Below are positions 36,956-48,144 of a stretch of 64,000 nucleotides of DNA, piece after piece (position 1 is the first letter of the stretch; the number at the start of each line of letters is the position of its first letter). The notes under the pieces were generated by a model. That model did not search any database and was not told the origin of the DNA. It saw only the letters and a program-made list of their open reading frames with translations. The position numbers and the translations under genes are program-made. The DNA is from JALYXV01 sp963733505 (GTDB lineage: Bacteria; Actinomycetota; Acidimicrobiia; Acidimicrobiales; Palsa-688): the NCBI GenBank assembly GCA_963733505.1, contig CAVTDW010000004.1, positions 1-64,000 of the forward strand, written 5' to 3'.

Positions 36956-39106
36956 TTACGACCCGGTCAGCGGGTGACGGGGGGCATCGACCAGCTCCAG
37001 GTTTTCGGGGAGGCCCTCGACCTCGACCTTGTCGCCGTCGACCGACACCGAGACCCGGCTGCCGGCCAGGGGAATGCGGTCGACCCGGAGGCGCCCGATC
37101 TGGTCGGGTAGGGCCGGGTGGAGCCACACCTTGCCCCGCGGCACCCACGGGTCGAGCCGCAGCATGGTGCGCAGCATGAGCAGGGGCGAGGCAGCGGCCC
37201 ATGCCTGGGGGGAGCACGAGGTCGGGTAGGCGACCACGGTGGGCATTTCCAGCCGGTCGAGCCCGCTGAACAGCTCCGGGAGGCGGCCGCCTTGGGCCAC
37301 GGCGGCGTCGAGCATGCCCATGATGACGCGCTGGGCCTCCCGGACGTACCCGTAGCGCATGAGGCCTGCGGCCACGATGGCGTTGTCGTGGGGCCAGACG
37401 GAGCCGCAGTGGTAGCTGATCGGGTTGTAGCCCTTCATGGACGCGGCCAGCGTCCGCACCCCCCAGCCGGTGAACATGTCGTGTGAGAGCAGGCGCTTGG
37501 CGACCATCGAGGCCTTGTCGGCGTCGAGGATGCCGGTCCACATGCAGTGGCCCATGTTGGAGGTGAGGGCGTCGATGGGACGCTTGTCCTTGTCCAGCCC
37601 CATGGCCAGCCAGCCCTTGTCGGGCAGCCAGAAGTCCCGGTTGAAGTCGGCCTTGAGCTTGGACGCCCGGTGCCGCAGGTCGGTGGCCAGTTCGTGCTCG
37701 CCGTGCTCGCCCGCGAAGTAGGCCCGGGCCAAGTAGGCGCCGTAGACGTACCCCTGGACCTCGCACAACGCGATGGGGGCCTCGGCGATGCGGCCGTCGG
37801 CGAAGCGCACACCGTCGTGTGAGTCCTTCCATCCCTGGTTGGCCAGGCCCCGGTCGGAGGTGCGCAGGTATTCGACGTAGCCATCGCCGTCTCGATCGCC
37901 GTAGTTCTCGATCCAGCCGATGGCCCGGTCTGCGTGAGGAAGGAGCTGGTCGACCGCTTCCTTGGCCAGGCCCCAGCGGCGCAGCTCGCCCAGCAACATG
38001 ACGAACAGCGGGGTGGCGTCGGCCGTGCCGTAGTACACCTTGCCGCCGCCGAGCGACAGCGACGGGGCATCGCCGAAGCGCATTTCGTGCAGGATGCGGC
38101 CTGGTTCCTCCTCGGTACGGGGGTCGACCTTGGCGCCCTTGGAAGCGGGCCAGGGTCTGGAGCACGCCGAGCGCCAGCTCGGGGTCGACCAGCAGCGCCA
38201 TCCACGACGTGATCAGCGAGTCCCGACCGAACAGGGTCATGAACCACGGGGCGCCGGCGGCCACCACGGTGCGCTCCGGGAAGTCGGGGTCGAAGATGCG
38301 CAGCGCGCCCAGGTCCTCGGCGCTGCGGGCCACGACCATACGGAGGCCTTCGTGGTCGGTTCCAGGTTGGGGACGCTGCGGCGCCACTGGGCCATGCGCT
38401 CCGCCGGTTTGGCCCGCTCGATGGGTTGGCCGCAGAGCCAGCGGGGCTCGATGGACTCGTTCTCGATGCTGCAGGTGAACTGCTGGCAGACGGCCCATTC
38501 GCCCCGAGGGGCGATGATCACCTCGAAGCTGGCCAGGTGGGCATCGAGGACGGCGTCGGTGGAGAACGACACCCGCAGCCCGCGGCCGTGCGACCCTCGA
38601 CGGTGGCGGAAGACGATGCCGCCGCCGACGTGTTCCCAGCTGTACTCCTCGTCGTGGGTCGTCGTGGCCGCCCGGCCCTCCTTGACCTCGAACAGGTTGG
38701 CGAAGTCGGCGCCGTAGGCCAGTTCGATGGCGCAGTAGGCCGGTTCGTCGCCGAAGTTGCGCACGACGAGGTCGTCGCGCATTCCCCGGCCGACGTAGCG
38801 GGAGCGGGAGATCAAGATCGTCGAGTCGGCCCGACCGGGACGGGGACGGACGCGACCCACGAATCGGGCCGAGTAGGGCTCGGTGGGCGACATGGCCAGC
38901 GGCTCTGGGACCTGCCCGTTGATCTTCAGCTGGAGGCGGGACAGGAACCGGGTGTCGCGGAAGAACAGACCCTCGGCGGTCCCCGGCGTCATGTCCCCGC
39001 TGGCCGAGGAAATGGCGAAGGCCGAGCCCTCCACGAGCGTCACGGTCGTACCGGCGGTGCCGACGGCAACCGACTCGCCAGTGAAGGTCCAGGGGTCCGT
39101 CACCAT
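36956..39106 (-). CDS. Amylo-alpha-1,6-glucosidase-like (GDE) protein, two frameshifts
   Basis: The N-terminal beta domain (GLFFRDTRFLSRLQLKINGQ, SRSRYVGRGMRDDLVVRNFG) is GDE_N type; the (alpha/alpha)6 barrel has PWFMTLFGRDSLITSWMAL, KVYYGTADATPLFVMLLGEL, GWKDSHDGV and SYHCGSVWPHDNAIVAAGL. Indels near 38358 and 38141 break it, each one base and each restoring the family pattern. The restored protein is about 716 aa. Predicted glycogen/trehalose-type glycosidase; exact substrate unknown. Ends at TAA 36956. Confidence 0.85.
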
Positions 39107-39181
39107 CGGGAGGCTAGTGGTGCCGCCACCGTGGTCCCGACCGCCGGATCAAGTCGCGGGTAGGGCTCTTTGTGGCTGCGA

Positions 39182-39213
39182 CCTATTTCCACTACGGGGA
39201 TAGTGGTAATAGG
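39182..39213. promoter_or_regulatory. 32-bp inverted repeat before sufC (likely Fe-S regulator operator)
   Basis: CCTATTTCCACTA and TAGTGGTAATAGG are 13-bp arms with one mismatch and a 6-bp spacer. The repeat ends at 39213, immediately before an ATG (39214) and 9 bp before the GTG used for sufC. Position and symmetry suggest an operator; no SufR or IscR gene is in the window. Confidence 0.7.
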
Positions 39214-39222
39214 ATGGGTGCT

Positions 39223-39980
<758 letters not shown>

Positions 39981-39990
<10 letters not shown>

Positions 39991-41210
39991 ACGTCGAACT
40001 GGTCAAGAAGGACTTCCCGATCCTCGACCAGCTGGTCCACGGGCACCGCATCGTCTACCTCGACTCGGCGTCGTCCTCGCAGAAGCCGGCGGCGGTGCTC
40101 GACGCCATGCAGCAGCTGTACGAGACCACCTACGCCAACGTCCATCGGGGCGTGTACTCCATCGCCGAGGAGTCGACCCGGCTGTACGAGCAGGCCCGCA
40201 CCAAGGTGGCCGCCTTCCTCGGCGCCGCCTCCACCCGGGAAGTGATCTTCACCAAGAACGTCACCGAGGCCATCAACCTGGTGGCCTATTCGTGGGGTCG
40301 CAGCAACCTGGGCCCGGGCGACGCCGTCTTGCTGACCGAGATGGAGCACCACGCGAACCTGGTGCCGTGGTTGCAGCTCAAGGCCGAGCGGGGAATCGAG
40401 TTGCGCTACTTGGGCGTCGACGGCGAAGGCCAGCTGATCCTCGACGACCTCGAGCAGTTGGTCGACGGCGTCAAGCTGGTCGGCCTCACGCTCGTGTCCA
40501 ACGTCCTCGGCACGCTCAACCCCGTCGCCGAGGTGGCGCGGGTGGCTCACGCCGCCGGGGCGCTGGTGCTGGTGGACGGCGCCCAGTACACCCCGCATTT
40601 CACGACCCGGGTGGCGGAGCTCGGGTGCGACTTCTACGGTTTCACGGCGCACAAGATGCTCGGCCCCACCGGGATCGGCTGCCTGTGGGCCCGCGAGTCC
40701 CTCCTCGAGGCGATGCCGATCTTCCTCGGCGGCGGTGAGATGATCCGCGACGTCCGCCTGGACGGCTTCACGGCCAACGAGTTGCCGTGGAAGTTCGAGG
40801 CCGGTACCCCGCCCATCGCCGAGGCGGTCGGCCTGGGCGCCGCCATCGACTATCTGCTGGCGGTCGGCATGGCCGATGTCCGGGCCCATGAGATCGAGCT
40901 CACCCGCTACGCCCTGGCGTCGTTGCACGAACGCCACGGCGACGACATCCGGATCTTCGGGCCGCCCGATGCCGAAAAGCGCGGTGGGGTACTGAGTTTC
41001 GCCTACAAGGACATCCACCCCCACGACATCTCCCAAGTACTCGACGAGGTCGGGGTCTGTGTACGGGCGGGACACCACTGCGCCAAGCCGCTCATGCGCC
41101 GCCTCGGCGTGGGCGCCACCGCCCGGGCGTCGCTGTACCTGTACAACGACGAGGCGGATGTCGATGCCCTCTCCTCGGCGCTCACCAGTGCCGACCGGCT
41201 GTTCTCCTAA
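39981..41210 (+). CDS. sufS: Cysteine desulfurase SufS
   Basis: 409 aa, PLP-dependent, mobilises sulfur from cysteine. PLP Lys in TAHKMLGPTG, DGAQYTPH, and active-site Cys in RAGHHCAKPLMRRLGV. Starts SARY as LVKKDFPILDQLVHGHRIVY with YLDSASSSQKP. Overlaps sufC and is followed 14 bp later by sufU, so the three form one operon. Confidence 0.93.
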
Positions 41211-41224
41211 GCTGCCTGACTGAC

Positions 41225-41731
41225 ATGCCGGGCCTCGAAGACCTCTACCGCGAGATCATCCTCGACCACTACCGCAACCCCCGTAACCGGGGGGAGTTGC
41301 CGACGCCGCCCGCGGTGCGGGTGGAAGGGTTCAACCCGCTGTGCGGCGACGAGATCGTGGTGTTCCTCGACGTGGCCGACGACCGGGTCCAGGACCTGCG
41401 CATCGGCGGCCAGGGTTGCTCCATCAGCCAGTCGTCGGCGTCGATGATGTCGGCCGCCGTCAAGGGCAAGACCGTGGCCGAGGCTCGGGCGACCATCCGG
41501 GCCTTCAAGTCGTTGATGTCCATTCACGAGCAGCGCCTCGACGGCGCTGACGACGACGGCGCTGGTGGCGGCGGCCCTTCGGTTCCCGAGCCCGAGGTGA
41601 AGCTGGGCGACCTCGAGGCCCTGCAGGGCGTCGTGCGGTTCCCGGTGCGGATCAAGTGCGCCACGTTGTCGTGGAACACGCTGGCCCAGGGCCTCGACGA
41701 AGCCCAAGAGACCAGCGCCACTCCCTCGTAG
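41225..41731 (+). CDS. sufU: Sulfur-transfer/scaffold protein SufU
   Basis: 168 aa. IILDHYRNPRNRGEL, the zinc/sulfur ligands NPLCGD, GQGCSISQSSASMM and RIKCATLSW. Accepts persulfide from SufS. A Gly/Asp-rich insert (residues 100-120) lengthens the loop before the last Cys. Last gene of the sufC-sufS-sufU operon. Confidence 0.92.
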   Translation: MPGLEDLYREIILDHYRNPRNRGELPTPPAVRVEGFNPLCGDEIVVFLDVADDRVQDLRIGGQGCSISQSSASMMSAAVKGKTVAEARATIRAFKSLMSIHEQRLDGADDDGAGGGGPSVPEPEVKLGDLEALQGVVRFPVRIKCATLSWNTLAQGLDEAQETSATPS

Positions 41732-41732
41732 G

Positions 41733-41772
41733 CCGGAGCAAAGCCGGGGCCGGGGCCGTGGCCTTGCTCCGG
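41733..41772. terminator. Hairpin terminator between sufU and the convergent gene
   Basis: CCGGAGCAA and TTGCTCCGG form a 9-bp stem with a GC-rich loop, 2 bp after the sufU stop. Further small GC repeats (GGGCTCGCCGC) follow up to 41800. It may serve both convergent genes. Confidence 0.7.
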
Positions 41773-41801
41773 TGCGCGGCTCGCCGCGGGCTCGCCGCGG
41801 G

Positions 41802-42362
41802 CTAGCCCTCTTCGGTCCGTGTCGAGCTGGGCCCCTGGGCCCGGACGGTTTCGACCTGCTCGAAGGCGGTGCGCAGTTCGGCGATCCAGGCGGCCTCGTT
41901 CTGCCCCACCAGGCGGACGCACCAGGCCAGCGCGTCGCTGCGGCTGCGGGCCACGCCCGCGTCGATCAAGGTGTCGAGCACCGCCCGCTCGGGCATGCGC
42001 AGCCGGGTCATCACCGGGGCGCTGGCGGTCGTGAAGTGCTGGGTCGTGTCGCCACAGGTCGCACCCCACGACACCCGGCGCCGGAACCGGTGCTGCGCCT
42101 CCTCGGCGATGCGCATGCGCTGCTCACGGCTGTCCTCCCGGAAGCGCTGGATACGCGCCGCTTCGGCCGCACCCTTGCCATCGGGTCCGTCGTCCGCGGC
42201 CACGTCGGGGCTCTTCAACTGGCCCACCACGAGGATCTCGTCGTTGTCGAAGGTGACTGTCGGGGCGCCACTGAACCAGTCGTCGGGAACCTGCCCGGCA
42301 AACCATCCGTGGAGCTTCGCCCGCTGTTCTGCTGTCGTGGAAGACGATTGAGTCGGTTGCAT
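41802..42362 (-). CDS. Conserved actinobacterial protein, unknown function
   Basis: 186 aa. TVTFDNDEILVVGQLKSP, MRIAEEAQHRFRRRVSWGA, then MTRLRMPERAVLDTLIDAGV and SDALAWCVRLVGQNEAAWI, the last resembling a ribbon-helix-helix DNA-binding segment. ATG at 42362, overlapping an imperfect TGTGTTA-N5-TTACACA repeat. Possibly regulatory. Confidence 0.6.
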   Translation of the reverse strand: MQPTQSSSTTAEQRAKLHGWFAGQVPDDWFSGAPTVTFDNDEILVVGQLKSPDVAADDGPDGKGAAEAARIQRFREDSREQRMRIAEEAQHRFRRRVSWGATCGDTTQHFTTASAPVMTRLRMPERAVLDTLIDAGVARSRSDALAWCVRLVGQNEAAWIAELRTAFEQVETVRAQGPSSTRTEEG

Positions 42363-42424
42363 GTGTTACATGATTACACAAGAACAGCGACTACGTCGAG
42401 TCCCGTGCGGTAATTTTGCCCACG

Positions 42425-43948
42425 ATGCCCGGGTTTCGAGCGTTGAGCTGGTCCGACGTCAGGGCTCGGATGATGATCGGATCGTTCGCGGCCAACTTTG
42501 CCGGTGCGACCTTCATCTTCTTGTACCTCGAGTTCATCGCACCGTTTCCTCCCAAGTGGCGCAGCGAAACGCTGGTGGACGCAGGGCTGGTAGTCGCGTT
42601 GTTGGGCGTTACTGCCGCGGTCCAGCACCAGCTCATCCGGCGCCGTTTCGGCCACGCAACCGCGTGGCTGTCCGAACGCCGGCTCCCGACCGTGGCCGAG
42701 CAGCAGGCGACGCTGACGCTTCCGTGGCGGTCGACCAAGTTCTCCATCGTCTCGTGGGTCAGCGGCGCCGCAGCCTTCGCGGCGTGGGCGTGGATCCTGC
42801 ACTCCTCCGCGCTGTTTACCTTCCAGGTCTTCATCACCATCCTGCTGGGCGGCCTGGTGAGCGTCGCCCTGGCCTACTTCCTCATCGAGCGGGCCGCGGC
42901 GCCCCTGATCCCGCTCGCGCTTCAGTCACAGGCGCCCCCGCCGACGGCGGCGCTGGGGCTACGGCCCCGCCTCATCCTGGCTTGGGCCCTCGGATCAGCC
43001 ATCCCGTTGCTGGGCCTGGCCCTGTTGCCCCTCGACGCCGAGGCTTCCACTGCGTCGGGCGCCGCCACGCCCAGTATCTCCGGCGCCGTGATCGCGGTAT
43101 CGCTGGCCGGAGTCGTGGTCGGCTTGATCATCACCTTCGTGGTCGCCCGCTCCGTGGCCGATCCGCTCGACCACGTCCGGGCGGGACTGCAGCGCGTCGA
43201 GGGCGGGGACCTCGACGTCGTGGTCAACGTGGAGGACGGCGGCGAGATCGGGCTGCTGCAGTCCGGTTTCAACCAGATGGTCCAGGGACTGCGCGAGCGG
43301 GCCCAGCTCCATGATCTGTTCGGCCGCCACGTCGGGGTGGAAGTGGCCCGGCGGGCATTGGAGGCGGGCAGCGGCCTCGGTGGTGAGCAGCACTCGGTCA
43401 GCGCCCTCTTCGTCGACCTCGTGGGCTCGACCGCCCTGGCCGAGGTGCTGCCGCCCGGCGAGGTGGTGGCCACCCTCAACACCTTCTTCGACACCGTGGT
43501 CCGGGTGGTCAGCGACGAGGGCGGCTGGGTCAACAAGTTCGAGGGAGACGGGGCGCTGTGCGTGTTCGGGGCGCCCGGTTTCCAGCACGACCACGCGGCG
43601 CGGGCCCTGCGCGCCGCCCGCAAGCTGGATCTGGCAATCCGCGCCCTGGCGGCCGAACATCACGGCGTGTCAGCCGGCATCGGGGTGTCGTCGGGCATCG
43701 TGGTGGCGGGCAATGTCGGAACCGAACAGCGCTACGAGTACACGGTCATCGGCCGGGCGGTCAACGAGGCGGCCCGCCTGACCGAGATCGCCAAGGGCCG
43801 TCCCGGAAGGGTGCTGGCCGCCGGCCAGGCCATCGCGCAGGCGGGGAACGAGGCGGCCAAGTGGGCGTCGCTCGGGAACGTGGCCATCCGGGGCAGTTCG
43901 GAACCGGTGGCCATCTACGAGCCGCTGTCAGTGCGCGTCGCCGGCTGA
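42425..43948 (+). CDS. Membrane adenylate/guanylate cyclase with HAMP domain
   Basis: About 507 aa. Six predicted membrane helices, a HAMP linker (ARSVADPLDHVRAGLQRV, DGGEIGLLQSGFNQMV), then a class III cyclase: LFVDLVGSTALAEVL (metal Asp), NKFEGDGALCVFGAP, GIVVAGNVGTEQRYEYTVIG with NEAARLTEIAK. The domain order matches mycobacterial Rv1318c-type cyclases. ATG at 42425. Confidence 0.88.
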   Translation: MPGFRALSWSDVRARMMIGSFAANFAGATFIFLYLEFIAPFPPKWRSETLVDAGLVVALLGVTAAVQHQLIRRRFGHATAWLSERRLPTVAEQQATLTLPWRSTKFSIVSWVSGAAAFAAWAWILHSSALFTFQVFITILLGGLVSVALAYFLIERAAAPLIPLALQSQAPPPTAALGLRPRLILAWALGSAIPLLGLALLPLDAEASTASGAATPSISGAVIAVSLAGVVVGLIITFVVARSVADPLDHVRAGLQRVEGGDLDVVVNVEDGGEIGLLQSGFNQMVQGLRERAQLHDLFGRHVGVEVARRALEAGSGLGGEQHSVSALFVDLVGSTALAEVLPPGEVVATLNTFFDTVVRVVSDEGGWVNKFEGDGALCVFGAPGFQHDHAARALRAARKLDLAIRALAAEHHGVSAGIGVSSGIVVAGNVGTEQRYEYTVIGRAVNEAARLTEIAKGRPGRVLAAGQAIAQAGNEAAKWASLGNVAIRGSSEPVAIYEPLSVRVAG

Positions 43949-44964
43949 GCGGCTCGACGCACCCCACCCGATACCCCGCTCAGGACGATGCCGGGACCGC
44001 CCGCGATGGCGTCGATCTCGTCGAGCACCTCGGGTGTCAACAGGGGGAGCACGTCGAGCGCCGCCATGTTCTCGTGTACCTGGCGGACGTTGCTGGCCCC
44101 GGTGATCACCGTCGAGACGTTCGGGTTGGCGGCACACCAGGCGATCGCCAACTGGGCCAGCGAACATCCGAGGCGATTCGCGACTCCCCCGAGCCGGCGC
44201 ACCTGGGCGTTGCGCTCCGGGTCGGTCACGGCGTCCTTCAGCCACTCATAGCCCGGGAGGGCCGCCCGGCTGCCTTCGGGTACGCCGTCGGCGTACTTGC
44301 CGGTGAGCAGTCCCGATGCCAGGGGGCTCCACGTGGTGAGGCCGATCCCGATGTCCTCGTAGAGTCGGGCGTACTCCCGCTCGACCTTGTCACGATGGAA
44401 CAAGTTGTACTGGGGTTGCTCGACCACGGGCTTGCGCAGGTGATGGCGCTCCGCGATCTCCCACGCCGCCCGGATCTCGTCCGCCGACCACTCCGACGTC
44501 CCCCAGTAGCGCGCCTTTCCCGAGCTGACGATGTCCTGCATGGCCCAGACCGTCTCGTCGATCGGCGTGTCGGGGTCGGCCCGGTGGCAATACACCAGGT
44601 CGACGAAGTCCAGCCCCAGCCGCTCCAACGATCCGTCGATGGCGTGCAGCAGGTACTTCCGGTTCAACGTGTTCTGCATGTTGGGACCTTCGCTCAGGCC
44701 CCAGAAGAACTTGGTGGACAGCACATAGCTCTCCCGGGGCCATCCGAGCTCGGCGATGGCCTTGCCCATGATCCGCTCCGACTCGCCGCCGGCATAGGAC
44801 TCGGCGTTGTCGAAGAAGTTGACACCCGCGGCGCGCGCCGCGGCCAGGCACGCGCTGGCCTGCTCGACGCCGAGTTGGCTCCCGAAGGAAACCCACGACC
44901 CGAAGGACAACACACTCACCTGCAGGCCGGATCGACCGAGCCGGCGGTACGACATCTCTGCCAT
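43915..44964 (-). CDS. Aldo/keto reductase (Kv-beta/YghZ-like)
   Basis: 349 aa. SYRRLGRSGLQVSVLSFGSW, NFFDNAESYAGGESERIMGK (catalytic Asp/Tyr), VDLVYCHRADPDTPI, QPQYNLFHRDKVE, TWSPLASGLLTGKY, VSTVITGASNVRQV. A clear NADPH-binding AKR of the potassium-channel beta-subunit branch. A strong AAGGAGGG precedes the ATG at 44964. The 3' end overlaps the convergent cyclase gene by 34 bp. Confidence 0.88.
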   Translation of the reverse strand: MAEMSYRRLGRSGLQVSVLSFGSWVSFGSQLGVEQASACLAAARAAGVNFFDNAESYAGGESERIMGKAIAELGWPRESYVLSTKFFWGLSEGPNMQNTLNRKYLLHAIDGSLERLGLDFVDLVYCHRADPDTPIDETVWAMQDIVSSGKARYWGTSEWSADEIRAAWEIAERHHLRKPVVEQPQYNLFHRDKVEREYARLYEDIGIGLTTWSPLASGLLTGKYADGVPEGSRAALPGYEWLKDAVTDPERNAQVRRLGGVANRLGCSLAQLAIAWCAANPNVSTVITGASNVRQVHENMAALDVLPLLTPEVLDEIDAIAGGPGIVLSGVSGGVRRAAQPATRTDSGS

Positions 44965-45050
44965 CGAACGAACCCTCCTTGATCCCGGAGCCGGGAAGGC
45001 TTTAGCTATACCCGCCAGGTCCGGCCGGTTACGCCCGCGCGGCGAGGCGG

Positions 45051-46530
45051 CTACTCCGGCAGCTGCAGCTGGTGGCGGTGGTCGCCGTACATCTCGGCGG
45101 GCACCTTGCCATGCCACTCGTCGGTGTAGGTCCAGTCGGGCTGCTTCTGGCGGTGGCGCTCGTCCCAGACCGCTTCGTCGCCCTCGATGCCCTCGAGCTC
45201 GGCGATCAGCCGCGGCTCGACGGCCCCCGCGGCGCCCGAGAGGTGGGCCTCGATGTCGGTTCCGAAACTCTTGAGGATGCTTCCGACGACCGTCTGGTGC
45301 TGGGTCGCAAGCGAGCAGCGGGCCCGTTCCCCGACCGTGTCGAGCAGGTGGCGGATCCGTTCGAAGTCGGCCCGGCTGGCGTCGGACGCGCACAGCTTCT
45401 CGAACTTGTCGGACAGTTCCATACCGTCGAGCTTGCACGGGGTGCACTGGCCGCACGACTCGACCGCGAGGAAGCGGGACACCCCGGCCGCCACGGCAGC
45501 CATGTCGGCGTGGTCGTCGAACACGACGTATCCGCCCGAGCCGAGCCCGCTGCCGGCCGCGGCCATGTCCTCGTAGCTGAGGGGGGTGTCGAGCTGGGTG
45601 GCCGTGAGCACGCTGCTGGAAACACCGACCAGCACCGCCTTGATCTGGCGGCCCGGACGGGGGCCACCGCTGATGGCGTCGATCGCGGCCCGCAGGGTGG
45701 TGCCCATGATGACCTCGCCCACTCCTTCGCGCTGCACGTCGCCGGTGATGGTGCAGACGATGGTGCCGGGCGACTTCTCGGTGCCCTCGGTGCGAAACCA
45801 CTTGGCGCCTCGGGCGATGATCCGGGGGATGTTGGCCATGGTCTCGACGTTGTCGATCAAGGCGGGCGGGGCGCCCGTCTCGCCCGACGCGTCGGCCATG
45901 TCGACATGGGCCGACAGGCCGCTGCCCGAGCGGGCGTCGGCGTCGGTCCCCACCACCTCGACCTCGCCCCGGCGGTACGGCGGTGACACCCGGGGGAAGG
46001 GGTAGCGGCCCTCGATGGTCTCGAGCAGCGCCGTCTCCTCGCCGTAGAGGTACTCGTTGGGCCCCTGGAAGATCCGCAGCGTGAGGCCCTCGGTCCAGCC
46101 CGCGGCCACCACCTCGTCGATCGCCGACTGCAAACGGTGCACCACCGGCCCGAAGGACTTCTTCAGGCCGAAGATGATCTCGTTGGCCTCCACGACCTGG
46201 GCCGCGATCAGCGCCCCCTCGATGACTTCGTAGGGGCTGCGAGCCAAGATGGTGCGGTCCTTGAAGGTGCCCGGCTCCCCCTCGGCCCCGTTGACGATGA
46301 CGGTGGTGGCGAGATCGGCCGACTGGTACTCCCGGACCGTCGCCCACTTGACTCCCGGTCGGGAATCCGGCGCCGCCCCGGCCCCGCAGCCCCGACGCCT
46401 TCAGCTCGGCCACCAAGGAGTCCGCGGTGTGGTCGCGCGCCGCCTCCAGCCCCGCTCCCCCGCCTCGGGCCAGGTACTCGTCGAGGCTGCTGATCGGCTT
46501 GGGATACAAGACGCGGTGCACGAGAGTCAT
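45051..46530 (-). CDS. Orphan NuoF-like NADH/FMN iron-sulfur protein, one frameshift
   Basis: N-terminus RVLYPKPISSLDEYLARGGG, LRGRGGAGFPTG (FMN/NADH site), then GAEGEPGTFKDRTIL, GPNEYLYGEETALLETIEG, and the [4Fe-4S] ligands ESCGQCTPCKLDG with a later Cys (RARCSL). An extra base near 46358 breaks the frame. About 490 aa restored. No other Nuo subunit adjoins it, so it may serve a stand-alone NADH-dependent reductase or hydrogenase-like complex. Confidence 0.82.
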
Positions 46531-46583
46531 GGCTTCAGTCTTGTCGCTGCGTCCTTGTCCCACGAATGCGTCACCATGGAGGG

Positions 46584-46926
46584 GTGACCGGTAACTGCAT
46601 CCATGGTTTCGCTCCCGGCACCTGCCTGATCTGCCAGACCATGGACAATCAAGAAGCGCAGAAGACCAAGAAGGGCGCCGTCCCGGCCCGGACCGGGCCG
46701 CGGGTCGTGCCCAAGGAGGCGCCTCCGGCCGGTTCGCTGACCTCGCTCAAGCTGGCCGGACTGGCCGTGGTGGTCATCGTGGCCATCGTGGTGGCGTGGA
46801 CCGCCCTGCACCTGGTGTTCGCCGTGCTGCGGATCCTGGAGTTGGTCGGCGGTGGCGCTGGTCTTCGGGTACGTCGGCTGGTTGGCCGGCGTGTACCACG
46901 GCCGCCGGACGGCCCGCCGGGGCTGA
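46584..46926 (+). CDS. Small membrane protein with CxH-CxxC motif, 3' frameshift
   Basis: VTGNCIHGFAPGTCLICQT has Cys/His spacing fit for zinc or Fe-S binding, followed by a Lys-rich link and the membrane helix LAGLAVVVIVAIVVAWTALH. Near 46853 an extra G shifts the frame; restored, it ends ALVFGYVGWLAGVYHGRR at 46926. About 112 aa. Start (GTG 46584) uncertain. Function unknown. Confidence 0.55.
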
Positions 46927-46950
46927 TCCCGGTACGCGACCTGTGTGCGC

Positions 46951-47812
46951 CTAGGCGAACGGGTCGGCGAAGGGGTCCAGGTCCGTCCTCGTCACGCTTC
47001 GTTGGCTTGGCCCGACCGCCGTTGCCGACCGCCCCGACTGCGCCGCCAGCCCCGACCGCGGCACCGAGAACGACGGGCTCGTCCACGCCGTAGGCGGCAT
47101 AGCCGGTCGTTTCCAGTTCCTCGGCCAGTTCCGGGCCACCGCTGGCCACGATCCGGCCCTCGATCAGCACGTGGATCCGATCGGCGTGCAGCTCGTGCAG
47201 CAGCCGGTTGTAGTGGGTGATGGCGAGCACGCCGAGGCCACTCTCGGCCGTGGCCGCCTCGATGCGCCGGGCCACCGCCCGCAGGGCGTCGACGTCGAGG
47301 CCCGAGTCGATCTCGTCGAGCACCGCGAACAACGGCCCGATCACGCCCAGCTGCACCGTCTCGTTGCGTTTGCGTTCGCCACCCGACAGATCCACGTTGA
47401 GTGGGCGCAGCAGGAAACGCCGGTCCAGTCCCACGCGGTCCGCTTCGGCGGCCAGCAGTTGGGGCACGAGGGCGGGCGGGCGGCCGTTGGACACGAACGC
47501 CGCGCTCAAGGCGTCGACCAGGCTCACCCCCGGAACCTCGATGGGGTACTGCATGGCCAGGAACAGCCCCGCCCGGGCGCGCTGCCACGCGGGAAGCGTC
47601 AGCAGGTTCAGCCCGTCCAGGGTGACCGTTCCGCCCGTGACCTCGTAGCCGGGACGCCCCGCGATCACGTGCGACAAGGTGCTCTTGCCCGACCCGTTGG
47701 GCCCCATGACGACATGCACTTCGCCGCTGTTCACCTCGAGGTCGATGCCCCGCAGGATCTCCCGGCTGCCGACGTTGGCCCGCAATCCCTCGATCAGCAA
47801 GACATGGCTCAT
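46951..47812 (-). CDS. sufC: SufC ATPase (copy 2), 3' frameshift
   Basis: Walker A MGPNGSGKSTLSHV, signature DLSGGERKRNETVQLG, Walker B FAVLDEIDSGLDVDALRAVA, switch His in AITHYNR. It ends about 280 aa, after a Gly/Ala linker, as DPFADPFA at 46951; a one-base slip near 46980 otherwise extends it antisense through the small membrane protein gene. Overlaps the Rieske gene (ATGA). It diverges from copy 1, for example in the Q-loop region. Confidence 0.88.
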
Positions 47813-48144
47813 CGGATCACCACGACCACGTCGTCGCCTTCGCGGCGCACGTCATAGACCGGCACCGCTCGGGTGGCTGGCAACGACTGCGGCTTGCCGT
47901 CGACGAGCGAGAAGGTGCTCCCGTGCTTCCAGCACTCGATCTCCTTCTCCTTGCAGTAGACCTCGCCGTCGGCCAGGGAAAAGTCGGCGTGGCTGCACAT
48001 GTCGCCGACGGCATAGAAGTCGTCGCCGATGCGCACCAGGCAAATCCGGTGGGCGCCGAACTCGAAACGCCGGGCCGTCCCCGACTCGATCTCGCCCACG
48101 GCGCACAGCCGCTCCACCCGGCCCTGCAAGGGGGCGCTGGTCAC
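47809..48144 (-). CDS. Rieske-type ferredoxin (NifU/NirD-like) in the suf cluster
   Basis: 111 aa. CSHADFSLADGE and CWKHGSTFSLVDG give the CxH/CxxH ligands of a Rieske [2Fe-2S] cluster. The GTG start overlaps the sufD stop (GTGA) and the stop overlaps sufC, so it is translationally coupled on both sides. Likely an electron donor or Fe-S acceptor in assembly, a common component of actinobacterial suf operons. Confidence 0.88.
   Translation of the reverse strand: MTSAPLQGRVERLCAVGEIESGTARRFEFGAHRICLVRIGDDFYAVGDMCSHADFSLADGEVYCKEKEIECWKHGSTFSLVDGKPQSLPATRAVPVYDVRREGDDVVVVIR

Noticed and set aside
42343..42380. TGTGTTA-N5-TTACACA before the divergent hypothetical and cyclase genes
   Set aside because: It overlaps a start codon and symmetry is imperfect; too weak to call an operator.
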